Assembly: GCA_003641405.1 (NCBI GenBank)
Contig: QNAF01000038.1
Location: 1-13,698, forward strand
DNA: 13,698 nucleotides
Direction of reading: 5' to 3'
Origin: Candidatus Zixiibacteriota bacterium
GTDB taxonomy: Bacteria; Zixibacteria; MSB-5A5; GN15; FEB-12
Under the pieces are notes generated by a model that searched no databases, was not told the DNA's origin, and saw nothing but the letters and a program-made list of their open reading frames with translations. Positions 1 through 7,903 of the stretch are shown here, piece after piece (position 1 is the first letter of the stretch; each line of letters opens with the position of its first letter). The position numbers were made by a program, and so were the translations under genes.

Positions 1-1372
1 GCTCCGCCGCAACGCAAACATTCGGCTTGGCTGGAGCTTCGGGCGGATTGAAGTTATTCTCATACACGATCTGAGCAAACTCATCGAGCTCTTTCATCCG
101 TGTAATCGACTCAAAGCGATCACTGCCATGCCCAACAATGATAGCCGCAATTATCTCAGTACTATCACCGGGCTCGAACGTGATCGGTCCGGTGGACTGC
201 ATCCATCTGCGGTCAGCAGGATCAGCGTCCAGGTCGCCAGTGTAAGTAGGGTCGCCTGCAGCGACTACCGGGTCACCACTGTGCATGTAGAGGAGCGTAT
301 CGCCATCGAATACGTAGGGATCGCCGTTAGCTGCGAGACCCTGCATGTAGTTGTACGTCTCATTATAATCGTTGGGGTCGGTGCCATTGATGTACTTGTT
401 GAAAGAATCCATGCCCCGATTCGTGAAACCGGGCCAGAGTTGCCCCCACATGCGGGCGGTATCTGATGCTAACCCCGGTTCCATAGGCCCCTGAAAGAAG
501 TCGTATCCCATACAGGGGATTGCGGTACCGTAGTCGGTGTCACTGTTGTCACCGTTGTAGACATAGCCGAGTGACAACAGAGTGTCACAACCAACGAAGT
601 CATCGGTGTATCCACCCAGGTCAGGGTCTGCCCAAAGAGATATATAACAATCCTCGATTGTATTCGGTCCCTTGTTATAGACCCCCAGACGAACAAATAT
701 AATGTTCCCAAGGGCTCCCTGACGATCAAAAGCGAATGTCGACTGCCGAACCTCAATACCGAGCGGCTCAGTTTTTCCAGCGTCGTTGCCATGCTGCGCC
801 GGGTTGGCGTCGTTGTAGACCGACCAGAGCATCTGATCACCTACCATGTCCGGAATCCGGTCACCATTATCCAGAGTGTCCCACGGAGCACCCTGGTCAT
901 AGGGCCAATTGAGATAGTCACTGTTTGGATTGTCCGCAAGACTGTCACGATACAGCTTGTAGAGCTTGAACGCCGGATTGTCGGCCTGATATGTTTCATT
1001 GGCCATAGGGCCGGGGACATATTCGTCACTATACTCGGAGATAATGACTCGAGTCTCACCATCTACTTTGCCGCCGATCCACAGACCGGAGGCATAGTTA
1101 CAGTAGGCCGTCTGGCTACCATTCTCGATAGCTTCCACTGTACTGTATGGAAAGAATGTGCCGGCATCATAGCCGAATACGCCTGACAGGTCACGGCCAA
1201 AATTACCGTGGTTAGTTACAAACATCAATATGCGATTGACATTGATGTACTGTTCATTGTCGATGGTTGCTGAGGACGCCGACAGAGGACGCCTGCTGCC
1301 ATCCGGAGGAGCTGCCATAAGCGGCACCGCCAGGATGAGTATCAGCACCATCGCCAGGGCTTTTGTTTTCAT
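1..1372 (-). CDS. Secreted FCB-type protein of unknown function, C-terminus off the left edge
   Basis: An open frame of 457 complete codons starts at 1372 (ATG) and runs without a stop to the window edge, so the C-terminus is missing. Residues 1-20 form a clear signal peptide (MKTKALAMVLILILAVPLMA) with likely cleavage before APPDG, so the protein is exported. The mature part is rich in Asp, Gly, Asn and aromatic residues and has no transmembrane segment. Near residues 395-440 is a stretch with 'GPITFEPGDST' and 'DRFESITRMKELDEFA'. I associate this style with large surface or secreted proteins of Zixibacteria, Marinimicrobia and similar FCB bacteria, which often end in a type IX-like sorting domain; that end is not visible here. 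A GAGGA ribosome site lies about 9 nt upstream, and the gene follows the TonB receptor by 21 nt, so the two are probably co-transcribed. Substrate and function are unknown. The frame is certain; the family assignment is from memory. Confidence 0.8.
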   Translation of the reverse strand, partial: MKTKALAMVLILILAVPLMAAPPDGSRRPLSASSATIDNEQYINVNRILMFVTNHGNFGRDLSGVFGYDAGTFFPYSTVEAIENGSQTAYCNYASGLWIGGKVDGETRVIISEYSDEYVPGPMANETYQADNPAFKLYKLYRDSLADNPNSDYLNWPYDQGAPWDTLDNGDRIPDMVGDQMLWSVYNDANPAQHGNDAGKTEPLGIEVRQSTFAFDRQGALGNIIFVRLGVYNKGPNTIEDCYISLWADPDLGGYTDDFVGCDTLLSLGYVYNGDNSDTDYGTAIPCMGYDFFQGPMEPGLASDTARMWGQLWPGFTNRGMDSFNKYINGTDPNDYNETYNYMQGLAANGDPYVFDGDTLLYMHSGDPVVAAGDPTYTGDLDADPADRRWMQSTGPITFEPGDSTEIIAAIIVGHGSDRFESITRMKELDEFAQIVYENNFNPPEAPAKPNVCVAAE

Positions 1373-1393
1373 ATTATGTATCCTCATCTCTGA

Positions 1394-4381
1394 CTAAAAT
1401 GACATACGCAATCCGAGAAAGAACATTCTCGGGTTCGAGTAGTTTGCCGAGCTGAACTGCTTCAGTTCATAGTGTTCCTGGTACATCGTGCCTTCGACCT
1501 CAGATTGCTCTATCGTTGTCTGAGCCGCATCTGTCTGCAGATATCCGGTTACAGTCGGTTTGCCGGTACTCTCGTAGACGCCAACGATGTTCTCGCGATC
1601 AAGCAGGTTCTTGACCCAGAAATACGGCGTGATTTCGAAATCTGAAATGCTGAACTCCCGCTCAAGCTTCAGATCGATGTTGAAAATCCACGGCTTACTG
1701 GTAGAGTTGATCGTGCCACGGGGTTGCGGTCTGACTGCTGCCTCCGTTGCCTCGTCGTAAGTGTACGAAGGTGTGTAAGGAGTGCCGCTACCGGCAACCA
1801 GAATCACGTTCAGACTCGTGTTCTCCAGTGGCCAGTAATCGCCAACCCTCGGACCTTCCTTTGCCGTTGTACGCAGATCAAATACAGCACTCACGTTGTG
1901 ACGCTGATCGTAATCCAGAGGACTTGTGGTTTTGGGAGGGAACTTCGGGTTCGACCAGTTGATTATATAGGACGACTGTGCGAATGAACCCGTACCGGTT
2001 GCATAACTGAGAGTATAGTGGATGTTCATGCGCAGGTTGCGGGTCCTTTTCATTGTCAGCGCCAGATCAAGCCCCTTGATGGTACCAAAATCAATATTGG
2101 AAAAAACATCATACGCTCTTGGGAAAGCAGGGGTCTGGTGGAATATCTGAGTAAGTCCTTGAACATCTTTATAATATGCGGTCAGGTCAAACGCAACATT
2201 CTCACCAAGCTGGTGCGACAGTCCGACCTCGTATTGCGTGATCTTCTCTGGCTCGAGAGCGGGACTCGGGAATGGGTAATAGCTCCCGGCCCTGACCCTT
2301 GCCTCCAGGAAATCGTATCCAACGTACAGCTTGTTCAAGTCGGGACGTTGGAAGAACTTTCCGAAATTGATATGCATCTGCGTGCGATCCGAAACAGGGA
2401 AAGACACGCCAATCCTCGGCGAAAAGCGATAGAACTTCTCCGAAGGTTCCAGATCCTCAAAGTCGAGCGAATCCAGATACTGGCCATCCAGGAACGGTGC
2501 CTCCGGAACTTTCAGTTTGAGAGCCCTGTAGTCAAAGTAATCAAACCGCAATCCAGCCAGAACGATAAGACCTCGCCACTCAAGCCGGTCTTCTACAAAG
2601 ACACCCAGATTTATCGGGTGCTTGGCTTCGTTCTTATAGCCTTGATCATCAGATTCGTTACCGTAAGCATCGAATCCATAATGGTTGACCATTACGTTGT
2701 TTGCAGGTTCATATTCCTTTGTTGCATCCAGATTTCGGTAGTAACGAAGGGTATGTCTCTGGGCATCGAAACCTGCGCGAAGGGTGTGGTTGGCATTCAC
2801 CTGGTAGGTCATGTCACCCTTCAAGCCGAGGTACGATGACTTACGGTGCGTGAAGCCGGGATAATAAGAAGTCTTATCCAGAGTCAGAGAGTCCAGCGTC
2901 TGAATCGTGTCGAGAGGATTGGCAAAAGTCGTGTCCGTCCCAACAATTGTTGTGTCAAGCCAATTGTCGTAAAGTGTATCCCCAATACGTGTCACAATGA
3001 TTTCTTCGCTGGGTGTCCAGAAAAGGTTGTGTTCACCGAACTCGGGGTTAACGACATCGCTGACCTGACCGTCATCCCAAACGTACTGACGTCGGTAGCC
3101 ATCAAGGTCGTCGAAGATCACTCCATCACCCGCAAGCCGCTCAGTCATGAAATATGACCCGCTCAGGTTGTAGAAGAAATCCTCATTGAGTGTATGCGTT
3201 ATCTTGGCGTTCAGCCCGAGGTTCTTGTCCTTATAGCGAGGGGCATGTTCCGGATTCAGCGCCCATTCCTGGCGATAGTCACGCCAGTTATCAATGGACC
3301 CGTTACCGCTGAGCTGTACTTTGAACTCAGGCGTGAAACTGTAGTCAAGTTTACCCTGATATGACCAGCCTTCCAAGCTATTGCTGGGCAGCCGGTGCGG
3401 GTTCTCGCTGTACAGTTCATCCAGGCCGAAGTCCGCACCCCAGACCTCATGCATCTCCTTTGTCCTTGGAGAAGGTGTCCGGTCGGCAATATAGCGCCGT
3501 TCGCCGGAGATGAAGAAATAGCCTTTCTCCAGACCCGGAATCGGACCACCGAGGTCCGCGGAGTAGTAGTTGTGGTCAAACGACTCACCGACGATCTGGT
3601 CAGTCACCAGATCGACATTGCCATGGTACTTGTCCGAACCAGAACTGGTTATGACGTTTACAATACCAGAAGCCACATGGCCGTACTCAGCAGAAAACGC
3701 CCCCGAAGTGACCGACACTTCCTGGATAGCATTGTTGTTGATGTTGGCAGTAGAAATCCCCGTTAGAGGATCCTGTTGAGAGAATCCGTCAACGTAGTAG
3801 GCGATCTCTGACGGTCTGCCGCCACGCAGAATGAGTTCTGAGCCGGTGCCTTTGCCCGCTCTCTGGCCTCTCTGGCGTTGCAGAAAACTGCCGGAATTCA
3901 TACGGACGACGCTGTTCTGAATTCCCACAAGGTCTTCAAAACCACGTGTCGGCATCGCCAGCAACTCATCCTTTTCGATAATGTCGATGGACGTTGTCTG
4001 GTCCCTGATGATCAGAGGACGTTCGCCTGTCACCCTGATAGTTTCGTCGAGTTCAGTAACCCTGGTTGTCATCTCCTGGTCATGGTAGGTGACAACTCCT
4101 ACTGATACATCGATGTTGCTGACTTCCACCGTGGTGTAGCCCATGGATGAAAGAACCAGCGTGTAGTTTCCAATGGGAACGTTGTGAATCCTATAGACTC
4201 CGTTCTCATCGGTCACGGCGCCCATGGTTGTCCCCTGGATAGCCACCGACACACCAAGCAGTGGTTCTTTTGTTGTGCCGTCAGTAAGCTTTCCGGTAAT
4301 CGTCCCGACAACAGAGCCGAGAACGGAACTACCTAGAAAGCACACCAACACCAAGGCAAATGAGATTAACCTAAGCCTCAT
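1394..4381 (-). CDS. TonB-dependent outer-membrane receptor with carboxypeptidase regulatory-like domain
   Basis: The product is a 995-residue outer-membrane receptor. The start at 4381 is chosen because GGAGG lies 8 nt upstream and the resulting N-terminus (MRLRLISFALVLVCFLGSSVLG) is a proper signal peptide. A start 17 codons further upstream at 4432 would bury the signal. Domains in order: signal peptide 1-22; carboxypeptidase-regulatory-like/CNA-B fold about 25-105 ('GKLTDGTTKEPLLGVSVAI', 'TDENGVYRI'); TonB-box-like stretch about 111-121; plug about 125-247, with 'LRGGRPSEIAYYVDG' and 'AEYGHVASGIVNVIT'; then a beta-barrel of about 750 residues rich in alternating aromatic segments. It ends in MSF, and the terminal Phe fits the outer-membrane barrel (BAM) signal. 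The architecture resembles Oar/SusC-like receptors of FCB bacteria. The substrate cannot be read from the sequence. No SusD-like partner is visible; the downstream neighbour is the secreted protein. Confidence 0.93.
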   Translation of the reverse strand: MRLRLISFALVLVCFLGSSVLGSVVGTITGKLTDGTTKEPLLGVSVAIQGTTMGAVTDENGVYRIHNVPIGNYTLVLSSMGYTTVEVSNIDVSVGVVTYHDQEMTTRVTELDETIRVTGERPLIIRDQTTSIDIIEKDELLAMPTRGFEDLVGIQNSVVRMNSGSFLQRQRGQRAGKGTGSELILRGGRPSEIAYYVDGFSQQDPLTGISTANINNNAIQEVSVTSGAFSAEYGHVASGIVNVITSSGSDKYHGNVDLVTDQIVGESFDHNYYSADLGGPIPGLEKGYFFISGERRYIADRTPSPRTKEMHEVWGADFGLDELYSENPHRLPSNSLEGWSYQGKLDYSFTPEFKVQLSGNGSIDNWRDYRQEWALNPEHAPRYKDKNLGLNAKITHTLNEDFFYNLSGSYFMTERLAGDGVIFDDLDGYRRQYVWDDGQVSDVVNPEFGEHNLFWTPSEEIIVTRIGDTLYDNWLDTTIVGTDTTFANPLDTIQTLDSLTLDKTSYYPGFTHRKSSYLGLKGDMTYQVNANHTLRAGFDAQRHTLRYYRNLDATKEYEPANNVMVNHYGFDAYGNESDDQGYKNEAKHPINLGVFVEDRLEWRGLIVLAGLRFDYFDYRALKLKVPEAPFLDGQYLDSLDFEDLEPSEKFYRFSPRIGVSFPVSDRTQMHINFGKFFQRPDLNKLYVGYDFLEARVRAGSYYPFPSPALEPEKITQYEVGLSHQLGENVAFDLTAYYKDVQGLTQIFHQTPAFPRAYDVFSNIDFGTIKGLDLALTMKRTRNLRMNIHYTLSYATGTGSFAQSSYIINWSNPKFPPKTTSPLDYDQRHNVSAVFDLRTTAKEGPRVGDYWPLENTSLNVILVAGSGTPYTPSYTYDEATEAAVRPQPRGTINSTSKPWIFNIDLKLEREFSISDFEITPYFWVKNLLDRENIVGVYESTGKPTVTGYLQTDAAQTTIEQSEVEGTMYQEHYELKQFSSANYSNPRMFFLGLRMSF

Positions 4382-4530
4382 TAGCGGTACCTCCTTATTC
4401 GATTGTGGTTCTATGTGAATATATCTGCGCATAAGTTCTCAATTTCCATGAACATTCAAAAGCTGCGCGACCATCCCTCAACCTCCGAGGGGTCTGTACA
4501 TATTGAGTAATATCCTACCTGTTATTTGAA

Positions 4531-4558
4531 AGTACAGCAATATTGAGAATTGTGTCAA
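4531..4558 (-). promoter_or_regulatory. Possible promoter for the TonB receptor unit
   Basis: Read on the minus strand, TTGACA (4558-4553) is followed after 16 nt by TGTACT (4536-4531). The -35 hexamer is a perfect match, but the -10 is poor. It would give a leader of about 140 nt before the start at 4381. The octamer CTCAATAT occurs twice on the minus strand (4547-4540 and 4507-4500), the first copy between the two hexamers. It could be chance in an AT-rich stretch. Confidence 0.3.
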
Positions 4559-4700
4559 CTCAAAAACAACCCACTTGCACTGATCTTTAGGATTATGGGA
4601 TCAGCTATAAGACTTCTCCAACCGTCTCAGAAAGCCAAGTTTCTGATCAATTCCAACGCCAGACCTTGACAGTACGCCTGCGCCGGTTCTTCAGGGAGGA

Positions 4701-4904
4701 ATGCTCTTCAAGAACAGGCTGATTAGTAGCCCTCAAAATGCTGGACAATCGATAGTTGATAATTGGAGCACAACAAGCAGCAACCACACCGGCATCTGCT
4801 GTTTCGGGAAAACGTCGATGGAGACGTTTATCGATTCGGTGGCGCGGATCAAAGACAAAAAGCTGAACTGGAAGCTACAGACAGAATCGGCAGTGTCAGG
4901 TTAA
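4701..4904 (+). pseudogene. Remnant of an IS481/IS3-like transposase C-terminus (copy A)
   Basis: This 67-codon frame ends at a TAA at 4902-4904. Residues 29-52 (HTG..CCFGKTSMETFIDS...KDKKLN) resemble the extreme C-terminus of IS481-like integrase-core transposases, where 'YN..RTHQG..C.GKTPMETF.D....KEK..' is typical. Just upstream, in another frame, 'HNKQQPHR' (about 4767-4790) looks like the shifted remains of the conserved YN-x-x-RTHQG motif, so at least one frameshift is implied. The DDE catalytic core is absent. The sequence after the stop, up to about 4920, may be the element's right end, but no matching left end was found. The assignment rests on motif memory, not a search. Confidence 0.42.
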
Positions 4905-5351
4905 GTCCCTGTTCTTACAGATAAGGTGTTACCCACCTATAGCTTATCCTGTTGGGAGATAGTCGGATACGCTTGGAATCGGGAGGCCAGTACCCATCCA
5001 GAGTTTTACCAGTTAGGTACCAAGTCCGACCTTCGGCATGTTTTAACCAACACAAAATCATTGTATGTCTTTGATACTCTGGGAACTTTGTATACGAAAA
5101 ACGTTGCTGTGTGCTGTTTTGGGTCGATTTCAACGTGATTTCGCGAAGTACTTCAGTGAGTCCTTGATTACCTGTGACGAGGCCGAATTGAGCCGTTTGA
5201 GGGTTTGACCAGACACAAAACCGATTTGACGAAGCTGTTCTCGTCAACAATACCTATATTCGCACCTGGGAAGGAGTTAAGCCTGATCTCCTCAACAAAA
5301 TGCACAAGGTGTTGCTTAGTCGATGAGATTCCTTCCCGCAATAGGACGTGA

Positions 5352-5576
5352 GCTCAAAAAGCTCGGCTGGGACAAGCTGGATATCATCCTTACAATTATG
5401 ATCGACCTCACGAGGCCTTTGATAGGGAAACCCCTTCCAGGGCGTTTCGAAGTATATTTCAATTACACCATAATTATCTCATAGGATATGCCATATCACA
5501 GACAGATGACATGCAAAGAAGCATCATTGCGCACGAAAAAGGGAGTAGTTGGGTATTTTTCATTCGTGTGATATAA
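5352..5576 (+). pseudogene. Remnant of an integrase-core (rve) transposase C-terminus (copy B)
   Basis: A frame between a TGA at 5349-5351 and a TAA at 5574-5576 contains 'YNYDRPHEAFDRETPSRAF' at 5391-5447. This is a close match to the tail of rve-fold transposases of the IS481/IS3 type (YN..RPH.AL...TP...). Residues before it ('AQKARLG') could be the worn end of the preceding helix. No catalytic residues are left and no start codon fits, so it is a fragment. It differs from copy A in its tail (RPHEAF against a worn RTHQG type), so the two are probably relics of different elements. The frame runs on into the promoter of the redox operon, which suggests that insertion debris forms part of that upstream region. 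Confidence 0.5.
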
Positions 5577-5577
5577 T
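5549..5577 (+). promoter_or_regulatory. Sigma70-type promoter for the redox operon
   Basis: TTGGGT (5549-5554) is separated by exactly 17 nt from a perfect TATAAT (5572-5577), which is preceded by TG at 5569-5570 and so has an extended -10. It is the best promoter-like match upstream of the HdrD-like gene and would give a start site near 5584 and a leader of about 155 nt. Expression has not been shown; the call is from hexamer match and spacing. Confidence 0.5.
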
Positions 5578-5627
5578 AATAAGTCCTAAAATTGCTTGTT
5601 TTCTCTATATTGTTTTTTACTTTGGCT

Positions 5628-5653
5628 GTGTTGGTAAAAAAGCGTACCAACAC
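5628..5653. promoter_or_regulatory. Perfect 9-bp inverted repeat in the operon leader (candidate operator)
   Basis: GTGTTGGTA (5628-5636) and TACCAACAC (5645-5653) are perfect reverse complements separated by 8 nt (AAAAAGCG). The repeat lies about 45 nt downstream of the predicted start site and about 90 nt before the first gene. It is not followed by a T-run, so it is not a typical intrinsic terminator. It could be a dimeric regulator site or a leader hairpin. The half-site does not match a regulator motif I know; it is not the Rex or FNR consensus. Confidence 0.45.
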
Positions 5654-5740
5654 TTGATTATGAGAAAATTTCCCGCCAAAGCATATAGTTTAGCAAGACA
5701 ATCAGGGACATTGTATTAAACGCTAATTCATGGAGCATCA

Positions 5741-7195
5741 ATGAGAACCGAGGTCATAACGCCGGAAGAACATGAACGAGCTTTTGCCCCCACCAAGAAA
5801 CCTGAAGTAACTGAGCGACAAAAACTTAGTGTGCGATATCATGTTGAAGATTATGATATCGCTGATCGACCGAGACGCTTTTTGGAAGCCTTCGCTGCCA
5901 TCCTTAAGCACTCGAACTATCGTTTTGCGCTGGAACATTTCATACGCATGACCACCAGGTGTTCCAAGTGTGCGGTTGAGTGCCCGATTTATCAGGCCAC
6001 CGACGATCCTCATGACATACCTTGTCATCGTTCGGAGTTACTGTTGAATGTGTACCGGCGTCATTTCACGCTAGCCGGTTCATTAAAGGGAAGGCTCTTT
6101 GGCACAGGTCACCTTACGAACGATAAGATCGAGGAAATGGCCGATTCCTTCTGGAACTGCACTGCCTGCAGGCGTTGCACGATTGAGTGCCCAGCCGGTA
6201 TCGACCACGCTCTGATTACACACCTGGGACGGTATATTCTAAGCGAGATTGGCATCAGCCCACGGGCACTGGTCGTCAGCGTCCGTGAACAATTGGAGGG
6301 AACTACCGGTAACACTTCAGCCATTCCTCTCCCGGCTTTGATCGATACTCTTGAATTTCTCGAAGAAGATATGAAGGAAGAGAAGGGAATTGATATCAAA
6401 TTCCCGCTTGATGTTGAAGGTTGCGATTACATGTTCATCCCGGCTGTCAGTGATTTCCTGATAGAGGCAGAGACATTGATGGGGATCGCTGCCGTCATGA
6501 AGGCAACCGGCGCTTCCTGGACTATAGGTACTCAGTATTTCGATGCTATCAATTACGGTCTTTTTTACAACGACCGTATGCTGGAACGGATTATACGGAA
6601 ACTGGTTGCCGAAGCTGAGCGCCTGAAAGCGAAGAACATACTCATCGGCGAATGCGGCCATGCCTCCCGTTCCGCCAAGTATTTCGTTCCAACTCACTGC
6701 GGCGGCAAAAACGCTATCCCGGCGCTCAACATCATGGAATATACATATGAAATGCTCAGAAAGGGTAAGCTAAAGCTCAATCCCAACACCATCACCGAAA
6801 CGGTGACTTATCACGATCCCTGCAACATCGCTCGCCAGGGATGGGTGGTGAATCAACCGCGAGAGCTTATCAAAGCTTTTTGTACCAATTTCGTTGAAAT
6901 GACACCCAACCGGGAGAAAGGCATATGCTGCGGCGGCGGTGGCGGGACAGTTTCGATCGACGAGATACGAACATACCGAACAACTGTCGGTGGTAAAGCC
7001 AAAGCTGACCAGATCCGAGCCACCGGCGCCAAGTATGTTATCGCACCGTGCGCCAACTGCAAAAAGCAGATTCGTGAACTCCTGGAAGATCAGAAAATTG
7101 ATTGTGAAATGATCGGCCTTCACGATTTGATATACAAGGCTATCATCTTTGATGAATCGAACAAGAGTATTGACACCGAGAATCAGAAAGGATAG
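5741..7195 (+). CDS. HdrD/HmcF/DsrK-like (Fe-S)-binding CCG-domain protein
   Basis: This 484-residue soluble protein is the predicted cytoplasmic electron-transfer subunit of the complex encoded here. It has an N-terminal ferredoxin part with a canonical cluster motif C140-x2-C143-x2-C146-x3-C150-P. The preceding motif is incomplete: C74-x2-C77-x3-C81-P, with a Thr where the first Cys is expected and C95 nearby. The C-terminal part has a full CCG (heterodisulfide-reductase) motif, C361-x35-C397-C398-x38-C437-x2-C440, which in HdrB/HdrD binds a special [4Fe-4S] cluster. An earlier CCG repeat is degenerate (single C305 in GECGH). Length and order fit HmcF, TmcB and DsrK. It has no membrane segment or export signal. 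GGAG lies 5 nt before the ATG. It is the first gene of the operon, 3 nt ahead of the cytochrome b gene. The substrate (a disulfide, DsrC-like protein or other) is unknown. Confidence 0.9.
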   Translation: MRTEVITPEEHERAFAPTKKPEVTERQKLSVRYHVEDYDIADRPRRFLEAFAAILKHSNYRFALEHFIRMTTRCSKCAVECPIYQATDDPHDIPCHRSELLLNVYRRHFTLAGSLKGRLFGTGHLTNDKIEEMADSFWNCTACRRCTIECPAGIDHALITHLGRYILSEIGISPRALVVSVREQLEGTTGNTSAIPLPALIDTLEFLEEDMKEEKGIDIKFPLDVEGCDYMFIPAVSDFLIEAETLMGIAAVMKATGASWTIGTQYFDAINYGLFYNDRMLERIIRKLVAEAERLKAKNILIGECGHASRSAKYFVPTHCGGKNAIPALNIMEYTYEMLRKGKLKLNPNTITETVTYHDPCNIARQGWVVNQPRELIKAFCTNFVEMTPNREKGICCGGGGGTVSIDEIRTYRTTVGGKAKADQIRATGAKYVIAPCANCKKQIRELLEDQKIDCEMIGLHDLIYKAIIFDESNKSIDTENQKG

Positions 7196-7198
7196 ACA

Positions 7199-7903
7199 GT
7201 GCAAGGGTTACTTGATTTTGCGGAAGGTCCGCTTTTCCGTCTGACGTTCTTCATTATGGTATTGGGCTTTGCGCGAGTCTTTATCCTCGCCATTTGGGGA
7301 GCCGTAGACGCGTATCGCAAAGCAGGGGATAAAACTATAGCCTGGGGGACAGCCACACGCAAAACCATTGGCTGGCTAGTCCCGATCAGGAGCGTTTTCA
7401 CTCATAAACCATTCTACAGCATGTTTTCTATCCTTCTCCACATCGGCCTGATTCTTGTTCCCATTCTCCTTCTGGCTCATGTGCGATTGTGGGAAACTGC
7501 TCTTGGTTTTGGATGGTTGACTCTGCCCAAAACCTGGGCTGATTTATTGACTTTAGCTACGATTGTAGCTGGAGTGGCGATCATTATCGGACGTATCGCC
7601 AGTAGCAACCTGAGATTTCTGAGCCGCAAACAAGACTACCTGTGGCCTCTGCTACTAATTATTCCTTTTGTTACCGGCTATATCTGTTCTAACACGGCAG
7701 TTACTCCCGCGACATATCAGATCCTTATGCTGATGCACGTCCTTTCCAGCGAGTTGATCTTTGTTCTGATCCCGTTCACCAAGATCGCTCACTGTGTTAT
7801 TATGCCGCTCTCCCAGTTCATTATGCTGATTGCGTGGAGATTCCCCGCTCATGTTGATGACGATGTCTGTACGACCCTCAACAAGAAAGGAATGCAGATA
7901 TGA
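7199..7903 (+). CDS. NarI/DsrM/HmcE-like membrane cytochrome b subunit
   Basis: This 234-residue integral membrane protein has about five hydrophobic segments (roughly 12-35, 74-94, 117-133, 147-165, 175-212). His180 and His198 are 18 residues apart in the last helix pair, the same spacing as the heme-ligating His187 and His205 I recall for E. coli NarI. His69 and His81 are candidate partners in an earlier helix, so a di-heme b protein is likely. In Hmc and Dsr complexes this subunit passes electrons between menaquinol or hemes and the cytoplasmic CCG protein, which here is encoded 3 nt upstream. The start is GTG at 7199, supported by AAAGGA 6 nt upstream. The stop overlaps the next start (ATGA, 4 nt). 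Family assignment is secure at the superfamily level; the exact ortholog is not. Confidence 0.85.
   Translation: MQGLLDFAEGPLFRLTFFIMVLGFARVFILAIWGAVDAYRKAGDKTIAWGTATRKTIGWLVPIRSVFTHKPFYSMFSILLHIGLILVPILLLAHVRLWETALGFGWLTLPKTWADLLTLATIVAGVAIIIGRIASSNLRFLSRKQDYLWPLLLIIPFVTGYICSNTAVTPATYQILMLMHVLSSELIFVLIPFTKIAHCVIMPLSQFIMLIAWRFPAHVDDDVCTTLNKKGMQI

Larger units (their letters stand above)
4382..5740. other. Intergenic region of about 1.36 kb with decayed insertion-sequence remnants
   Basis: No intact gene is supported in this stretch between the divergent TonB unit and the redox operon. The left 180 nt hold the leader and possible promoter of the TonB unit. From about 4700 to 5460 there are short pieces that translate to C-terminal ends of integrase-core transposases, broken by stops and frameshifts. 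From about 5460 to 5740 the sequence turns AT-rich and holds the promoter and inverted repeat of the redox operon. The stretch from about 4910 to 5250 has open frames on both strands, but none resembles a protein I recognise. Confidence 0.6.

Noticed and set aside
128..1186. Several plus- and minus-strand open frames in this stretch
   Set aside because: They are shadows of the secreted-protein gene, whose frame is continuous from 1372 to the window edge with a signal peptide and ribosome site.
2018..2839. Plus-strand open frame of 273 codons
   Set aside because: It lies wholly antisense to the well-supported TonB receptor gene and its translation has no recognisable domain or ribosome site.
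4473..4493. Short inverted repeat (7-bp stem with one G-T pair, 7-nt loop)
   Set aside because: Too weak and with no T-run on either strand; could be chance in the leader of the TonB unit.
4915..5250. Minus-strand open frame of 111 codons
   Set aside because: No recognisable domain, no good ribosome site, odd composition, and it lies in a region of decayed insertion-sequence debris.
5323..5484. Short plus-strand frame with ATG at 5323 (53 codons)
   Set aside because: It overlaps the transposase-like YNYDRPH frame in a different phase, which explains the sequence better.
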